Positions 1-8,296 are shown, counted from the first letter of the stretch. The stretch: 25,619 nt of DNA from CAIKKV01 sp044346855 (GCA_044346855.1 JBIIYJ010000042.1:1-25619); one strand, 5' to 3'. Program-made: numbers and translations. The notes: generated by a model from the letters alone, not told the origin.

Positions 1-1100
1 TCGCTGGCGACAATACCCGTCCAGCCGAGGGTCCGGGTATCCAGGAACACGGCCTCCCGCTCGCGCAGAAACTCCCGCACCCTTGCGGCCTTTCGCATCC
101 GCGAAGGCGTCAGCGCCCCGGCGCCGGAGGGATAGGTCCAGTACCCGACCGCGCCGCCGTTGGCAGCCACGGTGGAGACCTCCTGCAGCATGCGGTCAAG
201 CGGCTTGGAGCGACTGGTCTCGCCGGGCCGCGCGTGCGTATAATTGGTGTCGCACACGTAGGCGTCATACGGCACGTCCAGCGTCCCGTACCACCGCATC
301 ATGTGGGCGATCTCCTGGAGATTGAAAAACCCGGGCGAGAAGAAGTCGCCGCTGCGCCAGTCGAACGGCGCGGCGAACTCCCGGCGCGCACTGACATTGC
401 CGGCGCTGTAAAGGCAATTCGGGTTCTTTTCCTTCACGTAGGCGCTGAACGTCGTTCGCCATTCATGCTCGAGTCGCTTCCAGAACGGAAGATAGGCGGC
501 GTTAAAGTCCGGACGCTTCACCATCTCCGACCAGGGGCCGGTCCAGCCGGACTCGGCACGGAACCGCGCCTGGCAGCGCGGACAATAGCAGGGCCCGGGC
601 CAATCGCCATCCACCCAGAAACCGTCCGGCTCATAGGCCATCAGTTCGTCGAGATGCACCTTCACGACCTCGTCCCAATACGGGCTCAGCGGGCAGATTG
701 CCCAGCTCAGGAAAAAGTCCATCTTGTGCTTGGCGAAGGGATTCTTGGGCGTGCCGTCGAGATCCAGCATGCGCCAGTCGGGGTGGCGCACGCCGGCTAC
801 GCCGTCGAGCAGGCCGCTGTAGTAGAGCACCAGCTTGCAGCCGGCCGCGCGGGTCGCCTCGCGGAAGAGGCGCACCATGTCCTGCCCGAGCATGCGGTGC
901 GCGGTGTGCAGGGAACTGCTCCAGGTGGTGTACCCGCTATGCCCCTTGGCGTACATGCACAGGTAGCCCAGGTCGAGTTGCTTCAGCCACGGCACCGTAT
1001 TCTCCAGCGTGCAGGTCGCGCCGTACGGGCGGAACTGAACCTCCGGATAGTAGTCCACCAGAAGATTCATGCTGCTGTTGCCAATCCAATTCCGTTTCAT
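1..1100 (-). CDS. Putative glycoside hydrolase (GH29/GHL6-like), 3' end cut by window edge
   Basis: The frame is open from an ATG at 1100 down to base 1, giving about 366 residues with no stop, so the C-terminus lies outside the window. An SD-like GGAGG sits about 7 nt before the ATG. The start overlaps the stop of the upstream amidohydrolase gene as ATGA, which implies translational coupling. Visible features are an N-terminal YYPEVQFRPYG stretch, many Trp and Tyr residues, and DGFWVDGDW near residues 153-165. That last stretch resembles the strand carrying the Asp nucleophile in alpha-L-fucosidase-type TIM barrels. It is followed by a CYCPRC pair of cysteine motifs. There is no signal peptide, so a cytoplasmic enzyme is likely. 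Family assignment is by resemblance to hypothetical glycosyl hydrolase family 6 and GH29 proteins; substrate is unknown. The context suggests deoxy-sugar glycosides. Confidence 0.6.
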   Translation of the reverse strand, partial: MKRNWIGNSSMNLLVDYYPEVQFRPYGATCTLENTVPWLKQLDLGYLCMYAKGHSGYTTWSSSLHTAHRMLGQDMVRLFREATRAAGCKLVLYYSGLLDGVAGVRHPDWRMLDLDGTPKNPFAKHKMDFFLSWAICPLSPYWDEVVKVHLDELMAYEPDGFWVDGDWPGPCYCPRCQARFRAESGWTGPWSEMVKRPDFNAAYLPFWKRLEHEWRTTFSAYVKEKNPNCLYSAGNVSARREFAAPFDWRSGDFFSPGFFNLQEIAHMMRWYGTLDVPYDAYVCDTNYTHARPGETSRSKPLDRMLQEVSTVAANGGAVGYWTYPSGAGALTPSRMRKAARVREFLREREAVFLDTRTLGWTGIVAS

Positions 1101-2749
1101 GCCAGCCTCCTGCGTTCCCCTGCGCCGCCCCTCGCCTTGCACGCTTCCAACAAACGTTCCGCATTCCGGTACAGGATGTTTCGCTTGTCCGCCTCGCCGA
1201 TCCGCGCGTAAAGCACCGCCCCCGCCGCGTAATCCGGACTATACCACGGCAGGTCGGTGCCGAAGAGGATCTTTTCCGAGCCGGCCGTTTCGACGAAGTA
1301 TTCGATGACCCCGTTGACGTGGAGGGCCGACCCGAGCGCCGATGGCGTGCCGCTGCCGGCGGGCAGCACCGAGAAGTCATGGGCCGCATACACCGCGGTC
1401 AATTCCAGGTAGACGTTCGGATGCTCCCGCGCAATGCCCGCCGCCGTCTCCCAGTCGCCAAAGCCCGCATGCCCCATCAGCAGGCGCGCCTTCGGATAGC
1501 GCCGGGCCAGCCGATCGACCTGCTGAGGCGAATTGCAGGCGCTGCCGCCCCACGTGTGGATCATCACGCACAGCCCCTGCTCGTTGGCGTGCTCCAATGC
1601 CGGGGCGTAGCGCGGCCCCTCCACCGGATAAGCATGATAGTCCGGCAGGAGTTTGAAGCCGACAAAACCGCGCGCAGGTGCAAGGTCCGCCGGCGCCTGC
1701 TTCCAGGAAGCCTCGTAATGCGGATTCACCGCCCAGTAGCCCAGGACGCGTCCGGGGTTCCGATCGATGGCCGCCTGCATGACACGGTTGCCGCGCGCGA
1801 CGTCGCCGAACAACGCCTCGTGCGCGGAACAGACGATCGTGCGCACGTGGCCGCGGTCCAGCGCCGCCAGCATGCGCGCCTCGCCGGCGGCCGGCAGGTA
1901 CGCGCCCGGGAATTCGGCCCAATGGCCGTGCATGTCCACGATCCGCCACGCCTTCTCCGACGCGGCGGCCTGGCCGGCCTCCGCAGCCGCGCGCACGGGC
2001 GCGGGATCCGCGATCGGCCCCGCCCAGCCCAGCAACCGCCGCAGGTTGCCGCCGGCAATGGCCGCCCGCGCGTCCTCGGCGATGTCGGCCCCCGCAAGCC
2101 CGTGCTGCGCGCCCCCGGCGGCGTTGTCGGGAACGCCGGAGCCGAAGACGAGCCGCCCCGCGCCGTAGCGCGCCACGCATTCCGCGATCAGCCCTTCAAC
2201 CAGCAGGCCCGATGTGTCGAGGTGCAGGTTCGCGTAGCGGTCAAGCAGGGGCCGCAGGTAGCGCTCGACGCTGTGCGGGCCCTGGCTCATCGCGACCACG
2301 GTCAGGTCGGGGCAGTCGCGCAGCAGAGCGCCGATGGCCAGGCAGTCGGCCTTGACCAGCAGCGGAATGCGGTTTGCCGCCAGCATCTCCAGGTGCGCCC
2401 CGAAGGTCAGGCCATCGAGCCGGTAGCGGTGTTCGCCGGGAAAGGCGCGGACGGCCCGCACGCCGTCCCGGCGCAGCTCCGCCAGCAGCGCGGCCGGCGC
2501 GGGGAGCTCGCCCGTCTGCGGCGGCAACAGGGTCCGGACCGGGAACAGCCGCGGCTGCCCGCGCAGGTCGTCCAGCGCCACGCGGTCATAGACCTGCGGC
2601 GCGCCGAACCGCTGATTGGCGTGATAGGCCAGCGCCGCGGCAACGCCGCAGAAATCCATCTGCCCCAGCAGCTCGGCCGGCGTGGCGGCAAACCGGAAGG
2701 GCGGACGGGGCGGGCGACCATACCAGCAGTTGCAGTCAAATACATTCAT
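1097..2749 (-). CDS. Tandem amidohydrolase-2 protein, first domain lacking metal ligands
   Basis: This 550-residue protein consists of two amidohydrolase_2-type TIM-barrel domains. Domain 2 (about 268-540) keeps the metal signature: MHGH near 270, IHTWGG near 396, GHAG near 424 and FGTDLPW near 497. Domain 1 (about 2-250) has the same outline and ends in GGNLRRLLGW, typical of the family's C-terminal helix. However, its first motif reads FDCNCWYG instead of HxH, the strand-end His residues are absent, and FGTD is replaced by FGSG. The family includes sugar lactonases such as L-fucono-1,5-lactonase; given the neighbouring mutarotase and isomerases, lactone or ester hydrolysis is a reasonable inference. 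The start at 2749 was chosen over an in-frame ATG 20 codons upstream because it makes an ATGA overlap with the mutarotase stop. The stop overlaps the next gene in the same way. Confidence 0.8.
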   Translation of the reverse strand: MNVFDCNCWYGRPPRPPFRFAATPAELLGQMDFCGVAAALAYHANQRFGAPQVYDRVALDDLRGQPRLFPVRTLLPPQTGELPAPAALLAELRRDGVRAVRAFPGEHRYRLDGLTFGAHLEMLAANRIPLLVKADCLAIGALLRDCPDLTVVAMSQGPHSVERYLRPLLDRYANLHLDTSGLLVEGLIAECVARYGAGRLVFGSGVPDNAAGGAQHGLAGADIAEDARAAIAGGNLRRLLGWAGPIADPAPVRAAAEAGQAAASEKAWRIVDMHGHWAEFPGAYLPAAGEARMLAALDRGHVRTIVCSAHEALFGDVARGNRVMQAAIDRNPGRVLGYWAVNPHYEASWKQAPADLAPARGFVGFKLLPDYHAYPVEGPRYAPALEHANEQGLCVMIHTWGGSACNSPQQVDRLARRYPKARLLMGHAGFGDWETAAGIAREHPNVYLELTAVYAAHDFSVLPAGSGTPSALGSALHVNGVIEYFVETAGSEKILFGTDLPWYSPDYAAGAVLYARIGEADKRNILYRNAERLLEACKARGGAGERRRLA

Positions 2750-3090
2750 GCGTGATGAAATACCTCGTCCATGGATGTCCACTTCGTCCCGTCCGCGCCG
2801 TTGGCGCAAGGCTCCTGCAAGGGCCTGATCAGCTCCTCCCAGCGCGCGCAGGCGGGGTCGGCCAGCAGGACGCGGATAGCCTCCGGCAGGCCGGAGCCTT
2901 CCGGCAGTTCGAAATAGGAAAACAGCTGCCGCCCGTGCCGGAAGATGCTGTAGTTGCGGATGCCCGCCCGCGTGATGGCCCCCAGCACCTCCGGCCAGAC
3001 CGCCGCATGCAGCCGGTCATAGTCCGCCTCCACACCCGGGCGGAGGAGCGCCGTTCGGGCGATTCTGCCCTGACACCTCAAACTGCTCAC
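2746..3090 (-). CDS. L-rhamnose mutarotase family protein (RhaM-like)
   Basis: The 114-residue length and layout match the L-rhamnose mutarotase (RhaM, DUF718) family, which interconverts alpha and beta anomers of L-rhamnose or similar 6-deoxy sugars before isomerisation. Matching features are YDRLHAAVWPEV (Tyr24, His28, Trp32; the His corresponds to the catalytic one in E. coli RhaM), IRNYSIF, SYFELPE, ACARWEELI and a C-terminal MDEVFHH in place of the usual QEVFYLP. Translation starts at a GTG at 3090, with GAGG 6 nt upstream and only 16 nt after the stop of isomerase-like A. The stop is ATGA-coupled to the amidohydrolase gene. Small relatives act on L-fucose or other sugars, so rhamnose specificity is not proven. 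Confidence 0.85.
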   Translation of the reverse strand: MSSLRCQGRIARTALLRPGVEADYDRLHAAVWPEVLGAITRAGIRNYSIFRHGRQLFSYFELPEGSGLPEAIRVLLADPACARWEELIRPLQEPCANGADGTKWTSMDEVFHHA

Positions 3091-3106
3091 CTGTCACCTC
3101 GTCTTC

Positions 3107-4534
3107 CTACACCCGCACGCACCTGAAACCCATCGCCTCCGCGAACACCTCGATCTCGCGGGCCGTGGCGCCGATGCCCAGCGAGAGGTGGTGGCTCGGG
3201 CCCTGCCGGCACCAGGCGTCCATGAACTCGGGCAACGGCTGCCCCAGCTTCACCCGGCAGTTCGGATTGCCGATGTTCAGGATGGGGCCCTCCACCACCT
3301 CGGCCGCCGTGTAGATCAGCTTGAACGTGTCGCCCGCATCAACCTGCGTCAGGTTCAGCAGCGTGACCGGCCCCTGCTTCATCCTGAAATCGATGCCCAG
3401 CCCGTGCCCGGTCTTGCCGTGATGCACCGCCAGGTGCTGCAGCCTGGGCTTGCCGGCGGCCACGTTGATGTTGCTCGGCCCGTCATGCCCCACCAGCAGC
3501 ACGTCGGCCTCGTAGTCCATGGCGAAGAATTCCAGGAACATGCCGCCCGCCCCCAGCAAGTCGTGGATTTTCATGGCCATGGCGGTCTTCACGTCCCCCT
3601 CGGTGACGCCGGGCCGCCCCAGCGCCGCGAGGCGCGACACCGCCAGGGCCGACTGCGACCGAAGCTGGGTGATCAGCTCCTTCTCCCCCCACCAGTAGTA
3701 GCCGAAGGCGCCGATGTCGTGCCTGCGGATCACCTCGTCGTAGGCCACGGCAACCCGGGCCGAGAACCCGAGATGCTCATCGGTGACGGTGGCGTCCACC
3801 TCGTACATGTCCCGAAACTGGCGAACCATGTCCTGGACCTGCGAGGCCGTGGCGCGGCCGTAGGCTTCCTCGATTTCCTCGACTTCGGGGCGCTTGAGCA
3901 GCCGGCCCGTGGCCTTGAGCACGCGGTGCTCGTCGACGGGCATGTCGGTCATGTTCGTGTAGGTGTTGCCGATCACGCCGAAGGCCAGCCCGCGGAAAAC
4001 CCGCGCCGCCGCGGCCCCGCGGATGTCGGCGCCGAGTTCCCGCCACACCCGCTCCTGGCCAAAATGGCCGGAAATCACCCGGAAAGGCTTGCCGAGGCGC
4101 ACGAGCGTGCCGGCATATTCCGGGATGCAGCAGGGGCCTTCATGGAAGAGATACTCGGCGGTGTCGGCCGTCGCGTAGTCGTAGGCGCTGTCGGCGTGGA
4201 TGTTCAGCAGACGGATGGGCGCGGCGAGGTCGTTCACCGCCGGAACCATGACCATGCCGGTGGTGTAGCCCAGCGGAAAGACGAGCGCGATGTCCACGCC
4301 CTTGTCCCTGAAGAAACGGCCGGCCGCTTCGGCCTTTTCGGGGGTATCGGCCAATTCAGGGACAAAGACCTCGCCGAAGGCGGACAGCTTCGCCTGGAGC
4401 GCCTGGAGCATGGCCAGCCCCTTTTCCCTGAGGCCCGGGAACTGCCCCCAGTACATCAGGTGGCCGGTCGGCAACAGGCCGATGCGGGGCCGGGGGGGCA
4501 GGGAAGGGTTGATGATCGTTGGGTGCCGGTTCAT
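3107..4534 (-). CDS. L-fucose/L-arabinose isomerase-like protein A
   Basis: This 475-residue protein follows the L-arabinose/L-fucose isomerase fold. An N-terminal Rossmann-like half begins PRIGLLPTGHLMYWGQF. The middle carries acidic metal-site candidates: GYYWWGEKEL near 276 and AMDYEADVLLVGHDGP near 337. The C-terminal beta domain has HHGKTGHG, GPVTLLNLTQ, GPSHHLSLG near 443 and a final REIEVFAEAMGF. These enzymes convert aldoses to ketoses with a divalent metal. It is divergent from classical AraA and FucI, so the sugar cannot be named. AGGAG lies about 9 nt before the ATG. It forms a pair with isomerase-like B just upstream and precedes a mutarotase gene by 16 nt, consistent with anomer interconversion followed by isomerisation. 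Confidence 0.75.
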   Translation of the reverse strand: MNRHPTIINPSLPPRPRIGLLPTGHLMYWGQFPGLREKGLAMLQALQAKLSAFGEVFVPELADTPEKAEAAGRFFRDKGVDIALVFPLGYTTGMVMVPAVNDLAAPIRLLNIHADSAYDYATADTAEYLFHEGPCCIPEYAGTLVRLGKPFRVISGHFGQERVWRELGADIRGAAAARVFRGLAFGVIGNTYTNMTDMPVDEHRVLKATGRLLKRPEVEEIEEAYGRATASQVQDMVRQFRDMYEVDATVTDEHLGFSARVAVAYDEVIRRHDIGAFGYYWWGEKELITQLRSQSALAVSRLAALGRPGVTEGDVKTAMAMKIHDLLGAGGMFLEFFAMDYEADVLLVGHDGPSNINVAAGKPRLQHLAVHHGKTGHGLGIDFRMKQGPVTLLNLTQVDAGDTFKLIYTAAEVVEGPILNIGNPNCRVKLGQPLPEFMDAWCRQGPSHHLSLGIGATAREIEVFAEAMGFRCVRV

Positions 4535-4593
4535 GGTTGACAGCTCCTGCGGCCGGAATTCAGGCTCTTGAAAAACGCCCTGCTCGCTTTCAT
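4531..4593 (-). CDS. Possible 20-codon bridging mini-ORF between the two isomerase-like genes
   Basis: The gap between the two isomerase-like genes is filled exactly by a 20-codon frame starting MKASRAFF and ending RRSCQP. Its ATG overlaps the TGA of isomerase-like B (ATGA at 4590-4593). Its TGA overlaps the ATG of isomerase-like A (ATGA at 4531-4534). The peptide is basic and resembles nothing I know. It has no clear SD of its own, whereas isomerase-like A has a strong AGGAG inside the mini-ORF. It could keep ribosomes moving across the junction, or be chance. Confidence 0.25.
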   Translation of the reverse strand: MKASRAFFKSLNSGRRSCQP

Positions 4594-5975
4594 GGCAGCC
4601 CCGCTTGCGGCGCGGGCCCCACCCGGGTCCACGCGACCCCGCACCAGTCGCACAGCAGGGCCAGTTCGCGGGTGTAGTCGCCGAACACGCCGTTCCAATG
4701 GTGACCCGCGCCGCAGCGGGCGATCTGCTGCAGCATCGCGTCCGGCGAGGCGTCGAACCGCACCTTGAGCGGCGTGCCCTCGTAGCGCGTGTCGGTCGGC
4801 AGGCTCTCGCCGCACATGGCCGCCAGCCGGAACGTGTCCCGCGCGCCCATCAGGTTCACCAGCGTCACCGGCCCGCGCGGGGCGGCGGGATAGCAGACCG
4901 CCAGCCCGTCGTTCGTCTCGATTGACGCCTGGAGCCGCACGGCGCCCGGACAGGCGGCCAGCGAGAACGCACCCGCGCCGCAGTGGGAGAACAGCACCGC
5001 ACGCTCGTCCTCGAACAGGCGCAGCCAGTCCCCGTTGAAGGCGGCCTGGCCGCTGACCCGCGAGAGCAGGTGCATCAGAATGGTCGAATGCAGGTCGCCT
5101 TCGCAGGCCGCCGCGATGCCGCCGTCGTTCAGTTTCGCCAGGGCCAGGCAGATCTTCGACTTGAGGTGCGGAAAACAGTTCAGCGAGAGCGCGGCCAGGC
5201 CGCGCTCGTCGCAAAGGCGCCGGGCGGCCAGGTAGTAGCGGGCGGAAAGCACGCCGTCCGCCTCCTGCGCCGTGCAGCCGCCGACGGCGCCCCGGATCTC
5301 GCGCCAAGCCGCCTCGGCGTCGGCGGCCGGTACCGCTTCGGCGGCCTGGTAGAACGCCTCGACCGGGAGGGTGACCGTCGTGACGCCGAAGCGCTGCTTG
5401 AGCGTGTAGTCGTCGGCGCTCATGCTGAACATGATCCCGTTCTTGCCGCCGCAGTAGCCCACGCGAAGCTCGCGAAGCAGCCGCCTCATCAGCGCCGCGC
5501 GGGCAAAGACAAGAAGGTCCTTCATCGCCTTTTCAGGCGGGACCGCAGAGGGCGGAACGCCCCCGGGGATGTCCGCGGCGGCAATGGCGCAGGGCTTGCC
5601 GAGTTCGTAGAGCGTGGCGGTGATCAACGGCCCGCAGACTACCGAAATGCAGGACAGCTCGCGTTCAACGCACCACAGGAAGACGGGCTTGTCGCAGGCG
5701 TCGAGCAGCGCGACGATGAAGTGATCGGGCACAAACGTCGTGATCACCGCCAGGATGCAGTCCACGTCCGCCTGCGCAAGCTCCCGGCCCGCCGTGCGGG
5801 CATCGGCCTCGGTGAGAACGAATGGCCCGGCCGCAACCGTCTCGACCGGGTGAGCGGCCAACCGCTGGCGCATCTCGGCCAGCTTGCCCGGCCCCCGCTC
5901 CTCACCGAGGTTATATCCTCCGTAGGCCAGTCCCACCAGCCCTAGGCGGGGTTTGTCTTGCAGAATGGTATGCAT
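4590..5975 (-). CDS. L-fucose/L-arabinose isomerase-like protein B
   Basis: The 461-residue product is a distant paralogue of isomerase-like A with the same layout. It opens with a Rossmann-like half (PRLGLVGLAYGGYN, then FVPDHFIVALLDACDKPVFLW). A central metal-site region follows, with LSLNCFPHLKSKICLALAKLN and CEGDLHS near 290. The C-terminal beta domain has GPVTLVNLMGARDTFRL, GAGHHWNGVFG near 421 and TRELALLCDWCG. The GHHW and terminal RE-helix motifs line up with those of protein A. The start at 5975 was chosen for an AAAGGA immediately upstream; an ATG 15 codons earlier gives a charged, unlikely N-terminus. Two such genes side by side may be two steps, two sugars or two subunits; which one is not visible in the sequence. 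Confidence 0.7.
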   Translation of the reverse strand: MHTILQDKPRLGLVGLAYGGYNLGEERGPGKLAEMRQRLAAHPVETVAAGPFVLTEADARTAGRELAQADVDCILAVITTFVPDHFIVALLDACDKPVFLWCVERELSCISVVCGPLITATLYELGKPCAIAAADIPGGVPPSAVPPEKAMKDLLVFARAALMRRLLRELRVGYCGGKNGIMFSMSADDYTLKQRFGVTTVTLPVEAFYQAAEAVPAADAEAAWREIRGAVGGCTAQEADGVLSARYYLAARRLCDERGLAALSLNCFPHLKSKICLALAKLNDGGIAAACEGDLHSTILMHLLSRVSGQAAFNGDWLRLFEDERAVLFSHCGAGAFSLAACPGAVRLQASIETNDGLAVCYPAAPRGPVTLVNLMGARDTFRLAAMCGESLPTDTRYEGTPLKVRFDASPDAMLQQIARCGAGHHWNGVFGDYTRELALLCDWCGVAWTRVGPAPQAGLP

Positions 5976-6023
5976 CGTTCCTTTCCGTTCCTCCCTTGCC
6001 GAACGCGCGTCGCGGCACAAGGG

Positions 6024-8204
6024 TCACCGGATATAGATCAGCGCGCCCTCCGGCGGGACCTGGAGGTAGATCGCGCCGGCGCCGCTGACGTTCGAGGGAA
6101 CCGGGGTGTAGCCGTTCCAGTTGTTTGTCGTATACATCCCGCTGCGGGTGTAGGCCGTTCCGTTGACGCTCAAGGCCGAGACCGTCAGCACCGCTCCCGT
6201 CGAGCCCAGGTCGAGCCGGTCATTGGCTTGGGCCACACTCAGGCTTCGCGCGGCCGTGCTGGCCGTCAGGAGCATCATGGCGCGGTTGGTCACGATGAGC
6301 GCCACCTCCCCCAGTTCGCCGGGAACCGCATTCGTCTGCGGCAGGATGGGCGTGGCCACGGCGAGGGTCTGACCGTTGTTGTCTAGCGTCACCGTGCCCT
6401 TGCCCGCGCCCTGCGACGGCGTCTGCAGGTAAACGGTTCCCGCGCCGCCCGGGTTGCCGTTGCCGCTCTTGCCGCCGTGGGCCGTGATGGTCACGCCGCC
6501 GAAATCGCTGCCCGCGGTCAGGATCACGGCCACCCGGCCGCCGCCCGCCGCGCTGAAGCTGCCCCCGCCGCCGTTGGCCCGGATCAAGCCCGCGCCGGCC
6601 AGGTGGGCGGTCGTCAGAAGGATGCTTCCGCCCGAGCCGGTTGCGCCCTGGGACGTGTCGTTGGAGACGGAGCCGGCGCTGATGACGCCGTGCAGGGTGG
6701 TTGTCCCCGAAACCGTGATGCGCGCGCTGCCGCCGCCGTTGAACGTGGAACCGCCGCTTCCAAGATGGACCGGAGCCGTGATCGAGCCGTAGGTCTTGCC
6801 CAGCAAGCCGATCCCGTATTTCCCGCCCAATCCTCCATGGCTGCCGCTGGCGTAGGCGTTCGTGCCGGCGCCGGGCCCTCGTACCGGCGCATACCCCAAC
6901 AGGTCCACGTTGATCTCCCCGCCCGCCAGCACGGCGAGGTCGCCGTCGAGGGCAAGGTCGATCCGGTACTGATCGTTCGACGTGTTGGCGCTATGACGGA
7001 TGCGGCCGCCCGCCTGGACCGTCACTCGGCCCGTGAGGGCGTGCGCGCCATCCACGATCAGCGCCCAATTGGTGATGCTCAGCGTTCCCGAAACCGGCTC
7101 CAGTCTCCCGCCGTTGAGCCGCAGCCCGCCGGTCGCGACGGCGTTGGTGGAGGTGACGGCGTCCCGCAGGTTCAGGGTGCGCCCCGCGCCGACCTCGAGG
7201 ATGCCCTGGCTGTTGAGCACCAGGTTCGAGACGGACCACGTTTGCCCGGTCGGAATCGCGGTCGTGACGTCCGGCGCCACAGCCAGGCCGTTGTTGTCCA
7301 CGATCAGCGTGCCGCCGCCCGCGCCTTGCGCCTGGGTCTGCCTGTATACCGTACCCGCCGTGCCCGGCGCATTCTTGCTGCCGCCCGACAAGCCGCCGAA
7401 GGCGCTCATCGCCACGCTTCCGAAATCGTTGCCCGAGGTCAGGATCACCGCCACCCGGCCGCCCCCGCCCCCGCTGAATTCCGAACCGCCATTGGCCTGG
7501 AGAACGCCCGAACCGGACAGATAGGCGGTCGTCAGATAGACGCTCCCGCCCGATCCGGTGGAGCCATTGCCCGTCCCGTTGGTTCCGGAAGCGCTGAGGG
7601 AACCGTGGATGAACGTGGTTCCGGCTACCGTGAAAATGACGCAGCCTCCGCCGTTGCCCCAGGTCGCCCCCCCGCTGCCGAGGTTGGTCGGGGCAGTCCA
7701 GGCGCCATACGTCACCCCGAGCAAGCCGGAGCTGTACCGGCCTCCGATTCCGCCATGGCTCCCGCTGGCGTAGCTGCCGACGCCCTTGCCCGGCCCCTGC
7801 CCGGCCGCGTACCCTTTTCCATTCACGTTGATCACCCCGCCGGAGGCGATGATCAGATCGTTACTGACCACCATCACGATCTTGTGCTGCTCGCCGGGAC
7901 TGGGGTAGTTCCCGTTCGCCGCGTGCGTCAGCGTGCCGGTGATGGTCAGCGAGTTGACGAAATGGGTGGCCAGGCCGGTATTGGTCACCGTGATGCCCCC
8001 GGGAATAACCACGTCGTGACTTGCTTGCGGGGTTGTCCCCGCGGACCAGATGGCCGCGTTGGTCCAATACCCGCTGCTGGTCGCGGTGTTGGGCGCCCCC
8101 TCAGCCCGCGAAACGAATCCCGCGACCAGGACAGCTGCCATCCCGCAGTAGAACAGGCTCGCCGCGGGGCAAGCCGCCATCCATCGAACCAGTTGTGTCC
8201 TCAT
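6024..8204 (-). CDS. Secreted beta-strand repeat protein (passenger-type), internally duplicated
   Basis: This 726-residue protein begins with a signal peptide: a basic start MRTQLVRW, a hydrophobic core of about 22 residues, and a likely cleavage near AEGA. Next comes a segment resembling the N-terminus of G8-type modules (YWTNAAIWSAGTTPQASHDVVIPGG). Two long Gly/Ser/Thr-rich repeats follow at about 125-305 and 435-610, sharing YASGSHGG, GLLG.TYG, GSGGS, GGGRVAVILT and GTV....Q.QGAG. The C-terminus (AYTRSGMYTTNNWNGY to ALIYIR) is like proteins with autotransporter-associated beta-strand repeats, but no PEP-CTERM anchor or beta-barrel translocator is present. A parallel beta-helix at the cell surface or outside is likely, possibly binding or cutting polysaccharide. 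AGGAG lies 4-8 nt before the ATG. It is the first gene of the minus-strand unit, 48 nt before isomerase-like B. Confidence 0.65.
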   Translation of the reverse strand: MRTQLVRWMAACPAASLFYCGMAAVLVAGFVSRAEGAPNTATSSGYWTNAAIWSAGTTPQASHDVVIPGGITVTNTGLATHFVNSLTITGTLTHAANGNYPSPGEQHKIVMVVSNDLIIASGGVINVNGKGYAAGQGPGKGVGSYASGSHGGIGGRYSSGLLGVTYGAWTAPTNLGSGGATWGNGGGCVIFTVAGTTFIHGSLSASGTNGTGNGSTGSGGSVYLTTAYLSGSGVLQANGGSEFSGGGGGRVAVILTSGNDFGSVAMSAFGGLSGGSKNAPGTAGTVYRQTQAQGAGGGTLIVDNNGLAVAPDVTTAIPTGQTWSVSNLVLNSQGILEVGAGRTLNLRDAVTSTNAVATGGLRLNGGRLEPVSGTLSITNWALIVDGAHALTGRVTVQAGGRIRHSANTSNDQYRIDLALDGDLAVLAGGEINVDLLGYAPVRGPGAGTNAYASGSHGGLGGKYGIGLLGKTYGSITAPVHLGSGGSTFNGGGSARITVSGTTTLHGVISAGSVSNDTSQGATGSGGSILLTTAHLAGAGLIRANGGGGSFSAAGGGRVAVILTAGSDFGGVTITAHGGKSGNGNPGGAGTVYLQTPSQGAGKGTVTLDNNGQTLAVATPILPQTNAVPGELGEVALIVTNRAMMLLTASTAARSLSVAQANDRLDLGSTGAVLTVSALSVNGTAYTRSGMYTTNNWNGYTPVPSNVSGAGAIYLQVPPEGALIYIR

Positions 8205-8236
8205 GGGCTCCTGATGTTTGCACTATTTCCCATTTT

Positions 8237-8265
8237 TCCATATCGCGCGCGCCAGCGCACTTGAA
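8237..8265 (-). promoter_or_regulatory. Candidate promoter of the surface-protein/sugar unit
   Basis: On the minus strand TTCAAG (8265-8260) and TATGGA (8242-8237) are separated by 17 bp and point toward the ATG at 8204. Its -35 box shares bases with the -35 box of the divergent AraC promoter. The -10 match is only moderate. Confidence 0.35.
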
Positions 8266-8289
8266 CTGTTTGGTCAGGCGATGTATATT
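8261..8289 (+). promoter_or_regulatory. Sigma70-type promoter of the AraC gene, possibly giving a leaderless mRNA
   Basis: TTGAAC (8261-8266) and TATATT (8284-8289) are spaced exactly 17 bp. The expected start point about 7 nt downstream falls on the A of the ATG at 8296, and no SD is visible before that ATG. Confidence 0.6.
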
Positions 8290-8296
8290 TTGGTCA
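8269..8296 (+). promoter_or_regulatory. Candidate AraC-family operator: two direct TTTGGTCA half-sites
   Basis: TTTGGTCA occurs at 8269-8276 and again at 8289-8296, a 20-bp period (about two helical turns), as expected for the two HTH motifs or two subunits of an AraC-family regulator. The second copy covers the start point of the AraC gene. The first lies 3 bp from the -35 box of the divergent sugar-unit promoter. Confidence 0.5.

Noticed and set aside
698..2755. 685-codon plus-strand frame, and other long plus-strand frames opposite the minus-strand genes
   Set aside because: Arg/Ala/Pro-rich shadow frames expected in GC-rich DNA; the opposite strand carries recognisable enzymes.
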